A stretch of 64,000 nt of DNA, taken from positions 558,001-622,000 of the forward strand of contig NC_014098.1 of the NCBI RefSeq assembly GCF_000092905.1, read 5' to 3'. Source of the DNA: Kyrpidia tusciae DSM 2912 (GTDB taxonomy: Bacteria > Bacillota > Bacilli > Kyrpidiales > Kyrpidiaceae). The notes below the pieces were generated by a model. That model searched no databases. It saw only the letters and a list, made by a program, of their open reading frames with translations, and had not been told where the DNA came from. The first letter of the stretch is position 1; every line of letters starts with the position of its first letter. Position numbers and translations under genes: made by a program. Positions 46,897-56,350 of the stretch are shown here, piece by piece.

Positions 46897-48273
46897 ATGA
46901 ACGTATCCGGCGCGATCCATGACCTGCGCGCCCTGCTGGCTGACCCGGACCGAGTCACGGTGAACGAAACGATCTTAGAGCACCATAGTCACGATCTGAC
47001 CTATCACGCCCCCCATCTTCCGGAAGCGGTGGTATTTCCCACCGACACCCAGGAGGTGAGCCGCATTGTACGATTTGCCAATGAAAACGGGATTCCTGTG
47101 GTGCCCTTTGGGGTCGGCAGCAGCCTGGAAGGGCACGTCATCCCCGTTCGGGGCGGCATCACGTTGGATTTGAGCCGGATGAATCAAATTCTGGAGATCC
47201 GGCCCCAGGACTTTCTCGCCCGCGTCCAACCGGGGGTCACCCGAAGCCAACTCAACCAGGCCTTGCGGAGCCACGGATTATTTTTCCCCGTTGACCCCGG
47301 GGCGGATGCCACCCTCGGTGGCATGGCCGCCACCAACGCCAGTGGAACCAACGCGGTGCGCTACGGGGCGATGCGGGGACAGGTGCTGGGCCTGGAGGTG
47401 GTGCTTCCGGACGGGCGGATCATTCACACCGGGGGACTGTCGGTCAAGTCTTCGGCAGGGTATTATTTAACTGGGTTGTTCGTCGGCTCGGAAGGAACCT
47501 TGGGCGTGATTACCGAGGTGATTGTGCGCGTCCACGGCATCCCGGAGCACACGGCGGCGGCCAGGGCCGTGTTTCCGGACGTCGAGTCGGCCGGACGGGC
47601 GGCGGTGGCGCTGATTGGATCGGGGATGACGGTGGGGCGGGTGGAGCTGGTGGATGCCAAGACCATCGTGGCGGTGAATCGCTTCAAAGGCACCGATTAC
47701 CTGGAAAGTCCGACCCTGTTTCTCGAATTCAGCGGCGGGCGCAAGGCGGTGGAAGAAGATATCCGACTGGCTGAAGAGTTGGTGAATAGTGAGGGTTGCC
47801 AGACCTTTGTCTATGAACACGACCCCGAGGCGGTGGTTAAGCTTTGGGAGGCCCGCCATCACGCGGCCTTGGCGCTGATGGCAATGGCTCCGGGGAAAAA
47901 GTTGATGACCACCGATGTCTGTGTCCCCATTTCTCATCTGCCAGGTGCCTTGCATGCGGCCCGGGAGTTGATGGAGAGTCGGGGGATGGATGGATTTATT
48001 CTCGGACACGTGGGGGATGGCAATTATCACGCCGGGTTCGCTGTGGATGCTGACGACCCCGGAGACATCGCCCGGGCGGAAGAAGTGAATGCCGCGATTG
48101 TGCGCTATGCCCTGGAGCGGGGTGGAACCTGCACTGGAGAACACGGGGTCGGTGTGGGGAAACGCAAGTATTTACCGGAAGAGCACGGTGAGGCGGTTGA
48201 ACTGATGCGGGGAATCAAGGCGTTGATCGATCCCAAAGGGATTATGAATCCCGGCAAAGTGATTCCAGACTGA
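46897..48273 (+). CDS. FAD-binding oxidase/dehydrogenase (GlcD / D-lactate dehydrogenase type)
   Basis: VAO-type flavoenzyme oxidising 2-hydroxy acids such as glycolate or D-lactate. The 458 residues show the PCMH FAD domain (PFGVGSSLEGHVIP, ATLGGMAATNASGTNAVRYGAMRGQVLGLEVVLPDGR, YLTGLFVGSEGTLGVITEV) and the C-terminal cap with HVGDGNYHAGFAVD, CTGEHGVGVGKRKYL and IDPKGIMNPGK. The substrate is not fixed by these motifs. SD AAAGGAG precedes ATG 46897 (11-12 bases); a GTG at 46885 lies inside the SD. It is 69 bases before the dehydrogenase genes, probably in one operon, which favours a pyruvate-forming oxidation. Confidence 0.88.
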   Translation: MNVSGAIHDLRALLADPDRVTVNETILEHHSHDLTYHAPHLPEAVVFPTDTQEVSRIVRFANENGIPVVPFGVGSSLEGHVIPVRGGITLDLSRMNQILEIRPQDFLARVQPGVTRSQLNQALRSHGLFFPVDPGADATLGGMAATNASGTNAVRYGAMRGQVLGLEVVLPDGRIIHTGGLSVKSSAGYYLTGLFVGSEGTLGVITEVIVRVHGIPEHTAAARAVFPDVESAGRAAVALIGSGMTVGRVELVDAKTIVAVNRFKGTDYLESPTLFLEFSGGRKAVEEDIRLAEELVNSEGCQTFVYEHDPEAVVKLWEARHHAALALMAMAPGKKLMTTDVCVPISHLPGALHAARELMESRGMDGFILGHVGDGNYHAGFAVDADDPGDIARAEEVNAAIVRYALERGGTCTGEHGVGVGKRKYLPEEHGEAVELMRGIKALIDPKGIMNPGKVIPD

Positions 48274-48342
48274 TGAGCGGCGCGGCCGACCGGGATGGGC
48301 CGGCGGACGCGCTCGGCCGGGTCCACGAAAGGGGAGAAGAGA

Positions 48343-49428
48343 ATGGACGTGTATCGGGCGGACGAGCCCAAACCGCTGTATCGGGTGCTCGATGAAGAAG
48401 GGTCACCCGTGGGATCTGTACCGGATCTCGCGGAAGACCGGCTTGTCGGGATGTATCGGGGGATGGTCCTCGCTCGCACCTTTGACGAACGCGCCTTGAA
48501 TCTGCAGCGGCAGGGACGGATCGGGACGTATGCGCCCTTTAGCGGCCAGGAGGCGGCGCAGATCGGCAGTTTCGCAGCGCTAGAAAAGGACGACTGGGTG
48601 TTTCCGAGCTATCGCGAACTGGCCGGGATGATTTATCACGGATTGCCCATGGAGCGGGCGTTGCTTTATAGCATGGGTCATCCGGACGGGGCCAAGATGC
48701 CGGAGGATTCTCGCATGTTTCCCGTGCAGATCGTCATTGCCTCGCAACTTCTCCATGCGGTGGGGGCGGGATGGGCCTGCCGCCTGAAGGGCGAGCGGAG
48801 CGTTGCCGCTGCGTATTTTGGCGATGGCGCGACCTCCGAAGGGGATTTTCATGAAGCGCTGAACCTCGCCTCGGTGTTCAGTGTGCCGGTGGTTTTCTTT
48901 TGTCAAAACAATGGGTGGGCGATCAGTGTCCCCGTGTCCCATCAAATGAGGTCGGCGACTGTGGCGCAACGGGCGGTGGCGTACGGGATCGAAGGGATTC
49001 GCGTGGACGGAAACGATGTTCTGGCCGTCTATGAAGGGATGCTCCGGGCTGTGGATCGGGCCCGGGCCGGGGAGGGGCCGACCTTGGTTGAGGCGGTGAC
49101 CTACCGGTTGGGACCACACACCACAGCGGACGACCCCACCCGATACCGGGATGAAGAGGAGCTGAAAAGGTGGCGGGAACGGCGGGATCCCATCGTGCGA
49201 TTCCGGAAGTTTCTTGAAAACCGAGGGATCTGGTCTGAAGAGCAGGAGCGCGCCGAATGGGAGCAGGCGAGGCGCGCTGTGGACGAGGCGGTGGTTCGGG
49301 CGGAGTCTTATCCTAAAGCGGATCCGTCTTTCGCTTTTGAGCACGTATATGCCTCGATGACACCCGACCTGTGCAACCAGAGGGACGAGTGGAGGGCCCG
49401 TGCCTCCCGGAGGGAGGGAATGCAATGA
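48343..49428 (+). CDS. pdhA: 2-oxoacid dehydrogenase E1 component, alpha subunit
   Basis: Thiamine-diphosphate-dependent decarboxylase subunit of a pyruvate or branched-chain 2-oxoacid dehydrogenase. The 361 residues include the TPP/Mg motif GDGATSEGDFHEALNLASVFSVPVVFFCQNN and the phosphorylation-loop-like region RLGPHTTADDPTRYR, with GQEAAQIGSFAALEKDDWVFPSYRE near the N-terminus. Both PDH and BCKDH families share these. ATG 48343 follows SD GGGGAGAAG. The stop overlaps the start of the beta subunit. Confidence 0.9.
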   Translation: MDVYRADEPKPLYRVLDEEGSPVGSVPDLAEDRLVGMYRGMVLARTFDERALNLQRQGRIGTYAPFSGQEAAQIGSFAALEKDDWVFPSYRELAGMIYHGLPMERALLYSMGHPDGAKMPEDSRMFPVQIVIASQLLHAVGAGWACRLKGERSVAAAYFGDGATSEGDFHEALNLASVFSVPVVFFCQNNGWAISVPVSHQMRSATVAQRAVAYGIEGIRVDGNDVLAVYEGMLRAVDRARAGEGPTLVEAVTYRLGPHTTADDPTRYRDEEELKRWRERRDPIVRFRKFLENRGIWSEEQERAEWEQARRAVDEAVVRAESYPKADPSFAFEHVYASMTPDLCNQRDEWRARASRREGMQ

Positions 49429-50405
49429 GAGAGATGACGATGATCCAGGCCATTCACGAGGCGATGAAGATGGCCTTGGAAAGCGACGATCGGGTGATGG
49501 TGCTCGGGGAAGACGTCGGGAAGAATGGCGGAGTGTTTCGGGCCACCGAAGGGCTTCAGGCCCACTTCGGGCCGGATCGGGTGGTGGACACCCCCTTGGC
49601 GGAGTCGGCGATTGTAGGGGCGGCCGTCGGGCTGGCCGTGGCGGGGATGCGGCCGATCGCGGAGATTCAATTTCTGGGATTCATTTATGAGGCGATGGAC
49701 CAAATCGCCGCTCAGGCGGCGCGAATCCGTTTTCGCTCCGGGGGGCAGTATTCGGCGCCGATCGTGATTCGAGCGCCTTTTGGCGGGGGCGTGCGAACCC
49801 CGGAGTTGCATTCGGACAGTTTGGAAGCTTTGTTTTTGCACACTCCGGGTCTCAAAGTGGTCATTCCCAGCAATCCCCGGGATGCGAAGGGGCTGCTTCT
49901 GGCGGCGGTTCGCGATCCGGATCCCGTCCTGTACCTGGAGCCGCTAAAACTGTACCGGGCCTTTCGCGGAGAAGTTCCCGAAGAGTGGTACGAGGTGCCT
50001 ATTGGCCGGGCCCAGGTGGTGATCCCGGGGCAGGACGTCACCGTTATTGCTTGGGGCCCCACGGTCCCGGTGGCGGTGCAGGCGGCCCGGTCGGCCCAGG
50101 AGGCTTGGGGCTATTCCTGTGAGGTGATCGATCTGCGCACGATAGCGCCCATGGACACGGAAACCCTGGTGGCTTCGGTGGAGAAAACGGGGCGGGTGGT
50201 CGTGGTTCACGAAGCTGTGCGCAGCGGCGGGGTGGGGGCAGAAGTGGCGGCGCGGCTGTCGGAGAGCGCGTTTCTTTCCTTGGCGGCGCCGATGGTTCGA
50301 GTGGCGGGTTATGACACCCCCTATCCGCCCCCGGCCATTGAGGACGCCTGGTTGCCGAGTGTTGATCGGGTCGTGGAAGCGATTCACCGCGTTGCAGCAT
50401 TTTAA
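49425..50405 (+). CDS. pdhB: 2-oxoacid dehydrogenase E1 component, beta subunit
   Basis: 326-residue partner of E1alpha that completes the TPP site and binds the lipoyl arm. Typical segments: MIQAIHEAMKMALESDDRVMVLGEDVGKNGGVFRAT, DTPLAESAIVGAAVGLAVAGMRPIAEIQF, RAPFGGGVRTPELHS and EVIDLRTIAPMDTETL. ATG 49425 overlaps the E1alpha stop by ATGA with SD GGAGGGA. E2 follows after 42 bases. Confidence 0.92.
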   Translation: MREMTMIQAIHEAMKMALESDDRVMVLGEDVGKNGGVFRATEGLQAHFGPDRVVDTPLAESAIVGAAVGLAVAGMRPIAEIQFLGFIYEAMDQIAAQAARIRFRSGGQYSAPIVIRAPFGGGVRTPELHSDSLEALFLHTPGLKVVIPSNPRDAKGLLLAAVRDPDPVLYLEPLKLYRAFRGEVPEEWYEVPIGRAQVVIPGQDVTVIAWGPTVPVAVQAARSAQEAWGYSCEVIDLRTIAPMDTETLVASVEKTGRVVVVHEAVRSGGVGAEVAARLSESAFLSLAAPMVRVAGYDTPYPPPAIEDAWLPSVDRVVEAIHRVAAF

Positions 50406-50447
50406 GACCGTCCAAAGGTTTCTTCGGCTTTGGGAATGGAGGTTGCC

Positions 50448-51827
50448 ATGATTTACCAGTGGAGATTGCCCGATGTGGGGGAAGGGATTCACGAGGCGGA
50501 AATTGTTCGTTGGCGAGTGCAGCCCGGTGAGGTGGTCACCGAGGATCAGGTGCTGCTCGAGGTCCAGACGGACAAGGCGACGGTGGAGATCCCAAGCCCA
50601 GTTGCGGGAAAGGTCGTGGAGGTACATGGGGACGAAGGACAGGTGGTGCCTGTCGGAACGGTGTTGGTGGAGATCGAGACCGAGGAGGGACAAGTGTCGC
50701 CGGGACTGAGAGGGGTTGCGGCGGAAAGCGGCATGCCGGCGGGATCTGCTACCAGTGGCGTTGTGGGCCGGGAATCGGAGCGGCAGGTGCCGCCGGGCAG
50801 TCCGGGTACTGGCAATGGATTGCAGCGAGCCAAGGCGGCCCCGGTGGTGAGGCGGCTCGCCCGGGAACTCGGGATCGATATCAATCAGGTACCCGGGACG
50901 GGCCCGGGGGGCCGAGTTCTGGAGGAGGACGTGCGGGCCTTTGCCGCCCGGGGAGGTGACCGGGATCTGGGGGGCGGCACTTCCGGCCCGGAGGTTCAGG
51001 TTGGGGAAGGTCGTTCGGAGACGGGCGCTCAAAGGTTGTCCACTGCGGAACCGAAGAAACAAGAGACCGTCTCCCCGGTCGGCGCCCGGGAAGCAGAGGG
51101 TTCCTTCGCTGAAGGGCAAGACGCGGACGAGCAGAGGATCCCTCTTCGGGGGGTTCGCCGGGTCATCGCGGAACATATGGTGCAGTCAAAATTTACGATC
51201 CCCCATGTGACGGGGATGGACGAAGCAGACGTGACCGAGTTGGTGGCGTTCCGGCGGCAAGTGGAGGAAAGTGCGGCCGAGGGGCAGGTCAAGATCACGT
51301 ATCTGCCCTTTATCGTGAAGGCTGTGGTGGCCGGGTTGAAAGCGTATCCGTATTTCAACGCGGGTCTCGATGACGAACGCCGGGAGATTGTCCTCAAGCG
51401 CCGCTACCACATCGGTATTGCGGTGGACGCGCCGGATGGTCTGTTGGTTCCGATCGTTCACGATGCCGATCGCAAAAGTGTGCTGGAGATCGCGGAAGAG
51501 ATCGAAGAGCTGAAGGAGAAGGCCCGGTCGGGGTCCTTGTCTCCGGACGAGATGCGGGGCGGGACGTTTACAATCAGCAATATCGGTTCGTTCGGCGGCC
51601 TGTTTGCCACTCCGATTATTCACTATCCCCAGGCGGCGATCCTAGCCACGGGGAAGATCGTCCGGCGGCCTGTGATGTTGGAGGATGACCGGGTGGTGGG
51701 GCGATGGATGATGCCGATTTCCCTGACCTTTGACCATCGAATCATCGATGGGGCCGCGGCCACTCGGTTTATGGGATACATCATGCAGCTTCTCGGCAAC
51801 CCGATGCAATTGATGGTTCGGATCTAA
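50448..51827 (+). CDS. pdhC: 2-oxoacid dehydrogenase E2 (dihydrolipoyl acyltransferase)
   Basis: Core transferase of the complex, carrying the acyl group on lipoyl-lysine to CoA. Domain order in 459 residues: one lipoyl domain (lipoyl Lys in VQTDKATVEIPSPVAGKV, about residues 1-80), a Gly/Pro-rich linker, a peripheral subunit-binding domain (APVVRRLARELGIDINQVPGTGPGGRVLEEDV, about 130-165), a second linker and the catalytic domain ending with the active-site motif TFDHRIIDGAAATRF. SD GGAGG precedes ATG 50448. No E3 (lpd) gene follows; E3 must come from elsewhere. Confidence 0.92.
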   Translation: MIYQWRLPDVGEGIHEAEIVRWRVQPGEVVTEDQVLLEVQTDKATVEIPSPVAGKVVEVHGDEGQVVPVGTVLVEIETEEGQVSPGLRGVAAESGMPAGSATSGVVGRESERQVPPGSPGTGNGLQRAKAAPVVRRLARELGIDINQVPGTGPGGRVLEEDVRAFAARGGDRDLGGGTSGPEVQVGEGRSETGAQRLSTAEPKKQETVSPVGAREAEGSFAEGQDADEQRIPLRGVRRVIAEHMVQSKFTIPHVTGMDEADVTELVAFRRQVEESAAEGQVKITYLPFIVKAVVAGLKAYPYFNAGLDDERREIVLKRRYHIGIAVDAPDGLLVPIVHDADRKSVLEIAEEIEELKEKARSGSLSPDEMRGGTFTISNIGSFGGLFATPIIHYPQAAILATGKIVRRPVMLEDDRVVGRWMMPISLTFDHRIIDGAAATRFMGYIMQLLGNPMQLMVRI

Positions 51828-51948
51828 GAGGGGCTGAGCCATTTCCGAGGGTTGGAGACCGACGACGCAGAATCGGATAGGTGCCAGATGCACAATTGAT
51901 CGGTCTGCGGTATACTACCTCTGTGGGTATTCGGAAGGAGGATTAGGC

Positions 51949-52269
51949 ATGTCGAAAGAAGTGACGGATGCCACGTTCGCCAGTCGAGTCGAGCAGGTGG
52001 CCGGGCCGGTATTGGTGGACTTTTGGGCGCCTTGGTGCGGGCCTTGCCGGATGTTGGCTCCAGTTCTTGATGAACTTGAAAAAGAATGGGCTGGAAAACT
52101 GGAGATTTATCGGTTGAATGTCGACGATAATCCGAGCACGGCGGGCCGTTTCGGAATCATGAGCATACCCACCCTGCTCTTGTTCAAAAATGGGCAGGTG
52201 GTCCAGCAGGTGATCGGTTATCAGAACAAAGCCCGCTTGTCGGCGACCCTTCGGCCCCATTTGAGCTAA
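51949..52269 (+). CDS. trxA: Thioredoxin
   Basis: 106-residue thiol-disulfide reductant with the canonical active site WCGPC in VDFWAPWCGPCRMLAP and the cis-Pro loop IMSIPTLLLFKNG. The SD GGAGGA precedes ATG 51949. It stands alone; the next downstream element is the promoter of the proline T-box 7 bases after its stop. The protein could serve as general reductant; nothing ties it to the flanking operons. Confidence 0.95.
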   Translation: MSKEVTDATFASRVEQVAGPVLVDFWAPWCGPCRMLAPVLDELEKEWAGKLEIYRLNVDDNPSTAGRFGIMSIPTLLLFKNGQVVQQVIGYQNKARLSATLRPHLS

Positions 52270-52275
52270 AGGGCC

Positions 52276-52304
52276 TTGAAACCCGGAGGCGAGTATTCTA
52301 TAGT
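52276..52304 (+). promoter_or_regulatory. Sigma-A promoter of the proC T-box transcript
   Basis: TTGAAA and TATAGT with a 17-base spacer, directly before the leader RNA. Confidence 0.75.
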
Positions 52305-52310
52305 GTGAGG

Positions 52311-52580
52311 TAACCGAAAGGGTAAGGCGAAGACGAGGACCAGTACAGAGGTTTAAGACGGCCCCAGAGAACGGGCTCGTGGCTGAGAGGCCCGCGCCGT
52401 CCCCTTTGGAACCCCCCTCGGAGCTGCCGCCGAAGCGGACCGCCGTGGGTCCGTGAAGGCGAGCCGTGGCCGGGCGTTAACCGGAGCCGGGTTGTCCGGG
52501 ATGAGGGGGCCGTCGAGGCCAACGAAGGTGGTACCGCGGAAGGAGCTCTTCCGTCCTTTGAGACGGGAGGGCTTTCTTAT
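52311..52580 (+). ncRNA. T-box leader, probably tRNA-Pro specific
   Basis: Cis-acting tRNA-sensing leader in front of proC. The conserved T-box GAAGGTGGTACCGCG is at 52524-52538, followed by a terminator with G-U-rich stem (AAGGAGCTCTTCCGTC with GACGGGAGGGCTTTC) and TTCTT near 52575. In the specifier region GAA at 52409-52411 is followed by one base and then CCC (52413-52415), a proline codon, in the same geometry as the T-box at 25838. Proline starvation would thus raise proC expression. Stem I folding was judged by eye only. Confidence 0.88.
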
Positions 52581-52620
52581 TGCCGCGGGGATCGGATCGC
52601 GTGGAGAGGAGAGCCGGGTC

Positions 52621-53466
52621 ATGATCGAAAAGAATCTATCTTTTCTCGGTGCCGGGGCGATTGCCGAGGCATTGATTCGGGGATTGCTAGATGCCGGGGC
52701 GGCCCGGGCGGACCGGATTCGGGTTGCCAACCGCTGGGACGGGCAAAAAAGGGACAGCCTGGCTCGGCGGTACGGCGTGGCGGCGGTGGAGCGCCCTGAA
52801 GCGATTCGCCGGGGCGAGGTGCTGATTCTGGCCATGAAACCGAAAGACGCCGGGGACGCGTTGGTCGAGGTGCGGGATCACCTGATGGGCCAGCCCCTGA
52901 TCCTTTCGGTTTTGGCCGGCATTCCGACGGAGTGGATTGAGCGGCAGCTCGGGGGACAGATTCCGGTCGTCCGGGCCATGCCGAACACCTCTTGTCGAGT
53001 GGGGGAATCGGCCACAGCCCTGGCCCCGGGCCGTTTCGCAACGGCGGAACAGATGAAACTGGCGGAACAGATTTTTACTGCTGTCGGCCGAGTGGTGGTG
53101 GTGCCAGAAAGCCAGATGGATGCAGTCACGGGGTTGTCGGGAAGCGGTCCCGCTTACGTATACTACCTGGCCGAAGCCCTGATGGCATCGGGCAGGGAGA
53201 TGGGTTTGGACGAGAAGGTATGCCGGGGGTTGGTGGAACAGACGCTGTACGGAGCGGCGCTCATGCTCCGCAATACCGAGGAGTCGCCGGAGACCCTGCG
53301 GCGGCAGGTCACCTCCCCGGGAGGGACCACGGAAGCGGGAATCCAGGTGTTGGAGCGGCGCCACGTGGCCGAGGCGCTTCGGGAGGCGGTGCGAAGGGCG
53401 GCGGAGAGGAGCCGGGAGTTGCAAGAGGCTTTTGCTGAGTCTGCGGCCTCGGAGGCCGAGGGGTAA
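52621..53466 (+). CDS. proC: Pyrroline-5-carboxylate reductase
   Basis: Last enzyme of proline synthesis, reducing pyrroline-5-carboxylate with NAD(P)H. The 281 residues begin with the Rossmann segment LSFLGAGAIAEALIRGLLDAG, contain VVRAMPNTSCRVGESATALAPG and the C-terminal signature LSGSGPAYVYYLAEALM ... VTSPGGTTEAGIQVLE. The ATG at 52621 follows SD GAGAGGAGAG by about 9 bases; the frame open from 52453 runs through the T-box leader and is not translated. Regulation by the upstream T-box is expected. Confidence 0.95.
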   Translation: MIEKNLSFLGAGAIAEALIRGLLDAGAARADRIRVANRWDGQKRDSLARRYGVAAVERPEAIRRGEVLILAMKPKDAGDALVEVRDHLMGQPLILSVLAGIPTEWIERQLGGQIPVVRAMPNTSCRVGESATALAPGRFATAEQMKLAEQIFTAVGRVVVVPESQMDAVTGLSGSGPAYVYYLAEALMASGREMGLDEKVCRGLVEQTLYGAALMLRNTEESPETLRRQVTSPGGTTEAGIQVLERRHVAEALREAVRRAAERSRELQEAFAESAASEAEG

Positions 53467-53507
53467 GCGGCCACTCCTGAGAGTGGCAGCCCTCTGATCG
53501 GTCAAAG

Positions 53508-53541
53508 CCGGAAAGCCGCCCGCACTGGATCGCAGGGCGGC
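53508..53541 (-). terminator. Terminator after pncB
   Basis: On the minus strand GCCGCCC pairs with GGGCGGC over a 13-base loop, followed by TTTCC, 38 bases after the pncB stop. A small plus-strand hairpin GCCACT/AGTGGC lies at 53469-53486 after proC. Confidence 0.6.
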
Positions 53542-53578
53542 GCGGACCGTTGAGCTGGGCCTGTTCAGTATGACGGGG

Positions 53579-55060
53579 CTACTGGACTTTCTCCATCCGA
53601 CGCCTATGGATCTCTGCCATCCAGCGCTCGTACAGAGCGTCGGACAGATCGACGTGGGGTTCGTGGGGCATGTGGAGCCGCCGGTGCTCCGGCGAGAGCT
53701 GCGCCAAGGATTGGGCAGCCGTCTGTCGGGCTGTATCCGGCGTAATCTTATCGATCAGTCGCCGACCGTCCCGGTACACCGGGCGGAGCAGTCGGATGGC
53801 TTCGTAATCGGTGACCACCTTTTGTTTCCAGCGATATTCCGGATGAATCATTCGCAGAGGACCTTTTGGGTCTTCTTCGTCCTCCAACATGATGAGGTCG
53901 CCGACAAACTGTCCATCCTTCAAAAGGCGCACCACGTTCTTCCGGCCGGGCAAGGTGACCTTGGTGGGGTTTTCCGAGAGTTTGATCGGGGTGCTCAGGT
54001 GGCGTTCCCCGTTTTCTTCCCATTCAATTGCCGCCAGCTTGTAGACTCCGCCCAATGCGGGGTCGGACCGCGCGGTGATCAAGTTCGTCCCGACGCCAAA
54101 GGCGTCGATGGGGGCGCCTTGGGCCAAAAGGTCTCGAATGACAAACTCATCCAGATCCGAAGAAGCGATAATCTGGGCGTCCGGAAACCCGGCCTCATCC
54201 AGAGCCTTTCGACAGACCCGGGACAGATAGGCGAGGTCCCCGCTGTCGATGCGCACCCCAATCGGTTCGTACCCCTTCTCCCGAAGCTTTCGGAACACAG
54301 TAATGGCGTTGGGCAAGCCGCTGCGCTCCACGTCGGTGGTGTCTACGACAAGAAGACATTGGTCGGGAAACGCCTCGGCGTAGGCGGTAAAAGCTTGAAG
54401 TTCCGCTTCCTTCGCCTGATCCGGAGACCGGACGTCGCGGTGAAAAGCCAGAACAAAGCTATGGGCCATGGTTCCCGTAATGGGTATCCCGAATCGGCGT
54501 CCCGCTTCAGTTGTCGCGGTTTTGCTGACCCCCCCGATGTACGCGGCCCGGGCCCCGTCGATGGCGGCGTCCACCCCTTGGGCCCGGCGGGCTCCCATTT
54601 CGATCACAGGTTTGCCGGCGGCTGCCTCCACCATCCGGTGAGCGGCGGTGGCGATGAGGCTCTGATGGTTCACGTATGTAAGGAGCATCGTTTCCAAAAG
54701 TTGAACCTCAAATAATTTCCCCTCCACCCGCAGCATGGGTTCCCGGGGAAACATCACCGTTCCTTCTTCGGGGGCGTAGATAGTCCCGTGAAATCGAAAG
54801 CGGCGCAACAGGTCCCAGAATTGCTCGTCTCGGATCTGCGGGGCCACACTTTGTAAGTATCGGATCTCGTCCTCTCCGAAACCAAAATTCTCGATACCTT
54901 GCAGAACTCCCTCCAGGCCGACGAAAAGGACGTACGGGTGCTCGAAGGGCCCTTTTCTGTAAAAAAGATCGAATACAGCGGTGCGCTCGTGGATTCCGGC
55001 GCGAAAATACCCGTAGGCCATCGTCAGTTCGTAAAAATCAAAGAGCAGCGGAAAACTCAC
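53579..55060 (-). CDS. pncB: Nicotinate phosphoribosyltransferase
   Basis: NAD-salvage enzyme joining nicotinate and PRPP to give nicotinate mononucleotide. The 493 residues show the PncB family pattern: [16 protein letters not shown] at the N-terminus, [44 protein letters not shown] with the phosphorylated-His region, [29 protein letters not shown] and [16 protein letters not shown] 55060 lies 7 bases after SD AAGGAGG; the longer frame to 55141 is not favoured. An extended -10 promoter (TGCTACAAT) is upstream near 55149-55157. Confidence 0.94.
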   Translation of the reverse strand: MSFPLLFDFYELTMAYGYFRAGIHERTAVFDLFYRKGPFEHPYVLFVGLEGVLQGIENFGFGEDEIRYLQSVAPQIRDEQFWDLLRRFRFHGTIYAPEEGTVMFPREPMLRVEGKLFEVQLLETMLLTYVNHQSLIATAAHRMVEAAAGKPVIEMGARRAQGVDAAIDGARAAYIGGVSKTATTEAGRRFGIPITGTMAHSFVLAFHRDVRSPDQAKEAELQAFTAYAEAFPDQCLLVVDTTDVERSGLPNAITVFRKLREKGYEPIGVRIDSGDLAYLSRVCRKALDEAGFPDAQIIASSDLDEFVIRDLLAQGAPIDAFGVGTNLITARSDPALGGVYKLAAIEWEENGERHLSTPIKLSENPTKVTLPGRKNVVRLLKDGQFVGDLIMLEDEEDPKGPLRMIHPEYRWKQKVVTDYEAIRLLRPVYRDGRRLIDKITPDTARQTAAQSLAQLSPEHRRLHMPHEPHVDLSDALYERWMAEIHRRRMEKVQ

Positions 55061-55148
55061 CGGTGCTCCTCCTTTCCTGCCCCCAAACTGACCCCCGGCG
55101 GGCCAACTCCGGGTTCTGGATTGCAACCTTCGGGATCTCATTTAAATT

Positions 55149-55157
55149 GTAGCACAA
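55149..55157 (-). promoter_or_regulatory. Candidate extended -10 promoter of pncB
   Basis: TGCTACAAT on the minus strand, about 90 bases before the pncB start, without a good -35 box. Confidence 0.4.
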
Positions 55158-55237
55158 TCCGCTGCAAAACACCCATTGGTCCCATTTCCATGGCACCGAC
55201 GGGAAAATAAAAAAAGATAGCCACGTTTCAGTGCGCG

Positions 55238-55246
55238 TGATATAAT
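55238..55246 (+). promoter_or_regulatory. Extended -10 promoter of the DUF294/exonuclease genes
   Basis: TGATATAAT, an extended -10 box with perfect TATAAT, 66 bases before the DUF294 start. Confidence 0.55.
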
Positions 55247-55311
55247 ACGTAACTAATAATGACAGATTTAACGTCAATACATGGGAAAAACTCCGCCGGG
55301 GGTGAGGTGGG

Positions 55312-56343
55312 GTGGACCGACAACTGTTTGATCGGATTGATGAGGCCGGCACCCCGGCGGATTTGCGGAGGCTCCATGCTGCGGCGATCAGAACAATTAC
55401 AGACCCCGGTATGTTGTCGACCTTTCACGACCGTTTATTCTGCCGCGTCGTCGCGTTGGCTGAGAAAGCTTTGGAACGGGACGGATGGGGTCCGGCGCCC
55501 GCTCGTTACTGTTGGCTTGAACTTGGCAGCGGGGCCAGGCGAGAGCAGATGATCAGCACCGACCAGGACAACGCCCTGGTTTACGACTCGCCCGAAGGAG
55601 CCGAACCTGCCGTGGAAGGCTATTTTGCAGAGATGGCCAGGCGCGTGGTCGGGGGGCTGGATGACGCGGGGTATCCTCTGTGCCGGGGGTATGTCATGGC
55701 GGTGAACCCCCGGTGGCGGGGCACACCAGAACAATGGGCCCGCCGGATCCAGGGATACCTGGATTACCCGGATTGGAGCAATGTACGGCTGTTGTTAATT
55801 GCCGCCGATCAGCGTCCGGCCTGCGGAGACGCTTGGCTCGGTCACCGCGTGAGGAAAGGGGTTGTTTCCGCCCTTCGGGATGCCCGGTATGCCCTGTGGT
55901 CGGCGGCAGATCACGCCTGGCGGGTTGGGCGGGCGGCCCTGACCGCCCTGGGGCGCCTCCGTACCGGGGCCGAGGAGCGGCAGGGGATGGTGGACATCAA
56001 AACCGGGTTATACGTCCCGTTGGTGGGCAGCGTCCGACTTTGGGCCCTGCGGGCGGGGATCGAGGATCCGGGCACCCGGCAGCGGATCGAGGTACTCGAA
56101 AAGAGCGGACTTTGGAGTGCTGAAGAGGCCCGGGCGGCGGCCGAGGCCCTTCGGATCTGCCTTGCCCTTCGCTGGAAAAGGCATCGGGATTGTCTCCTCG
56201 CCGACCGGCCTCCGGACGATTGGGTGGATCCTGCGGAGTTGCCCCGGGACATGGAGGATGAGCTTTTCCGGGCTCTGTCTGCGACCCGGGCCCTTCAGAA
56301 ACGAACCTATCAGTATTTTCAGCATCTCTACCGGCGGGGGTGA
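55312..56343 (+). CDS. DUF294 nucleotidyltransferase-like protein
   Basis: 343-residue protein of the DUF294 family, related to the nucleotidyltransferase domain of the PII-modifying enzyme GlnD. The catalytic-like segment ELGSGARREQMISTDQDNALVY carries the GS motif and the acidic pair of the Pol-beta fold, and a C-terminal helical DUF294_C domain follows. The CBS and cNMP-binding domains found in many family members are absent. GTG 55312 has a moderate G-rich SD. The DnaQ-like gene follows by 7 bases and amt next. Its target is unknown. Confidence 0.8.
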   Translation: MDRQLFDRIDEAGTPADLRRLHAAAIRTITDPGMLSTFHDRLFCRVVALAEKALERDGWGPAPARYCWLELGSGARREQMISTDQDNALVYDSPEGAEPAVEGYFAEMARRVVGGLDDAGYPLCRGYVMAVNPRWRGTPEQWARRIQGYLDYPDWSNVRLLLIAADQRPACGDAWLGHRVRKGVVSALRDARYALWSAADHAWRVGRAALTALGRLRTGAEERQGMVDIKTGLYVPLVGSVRLWALRAGIEDPGTRQRIEVLEKSGLWSAEEARAAAEALRICLALRWKRHRDCLLADRPPDDWVDPAELPRDMEDELFRALSATRALQKRTYQYFQHLYRRG

Positions 56344-56350
56344 AGAAAGC

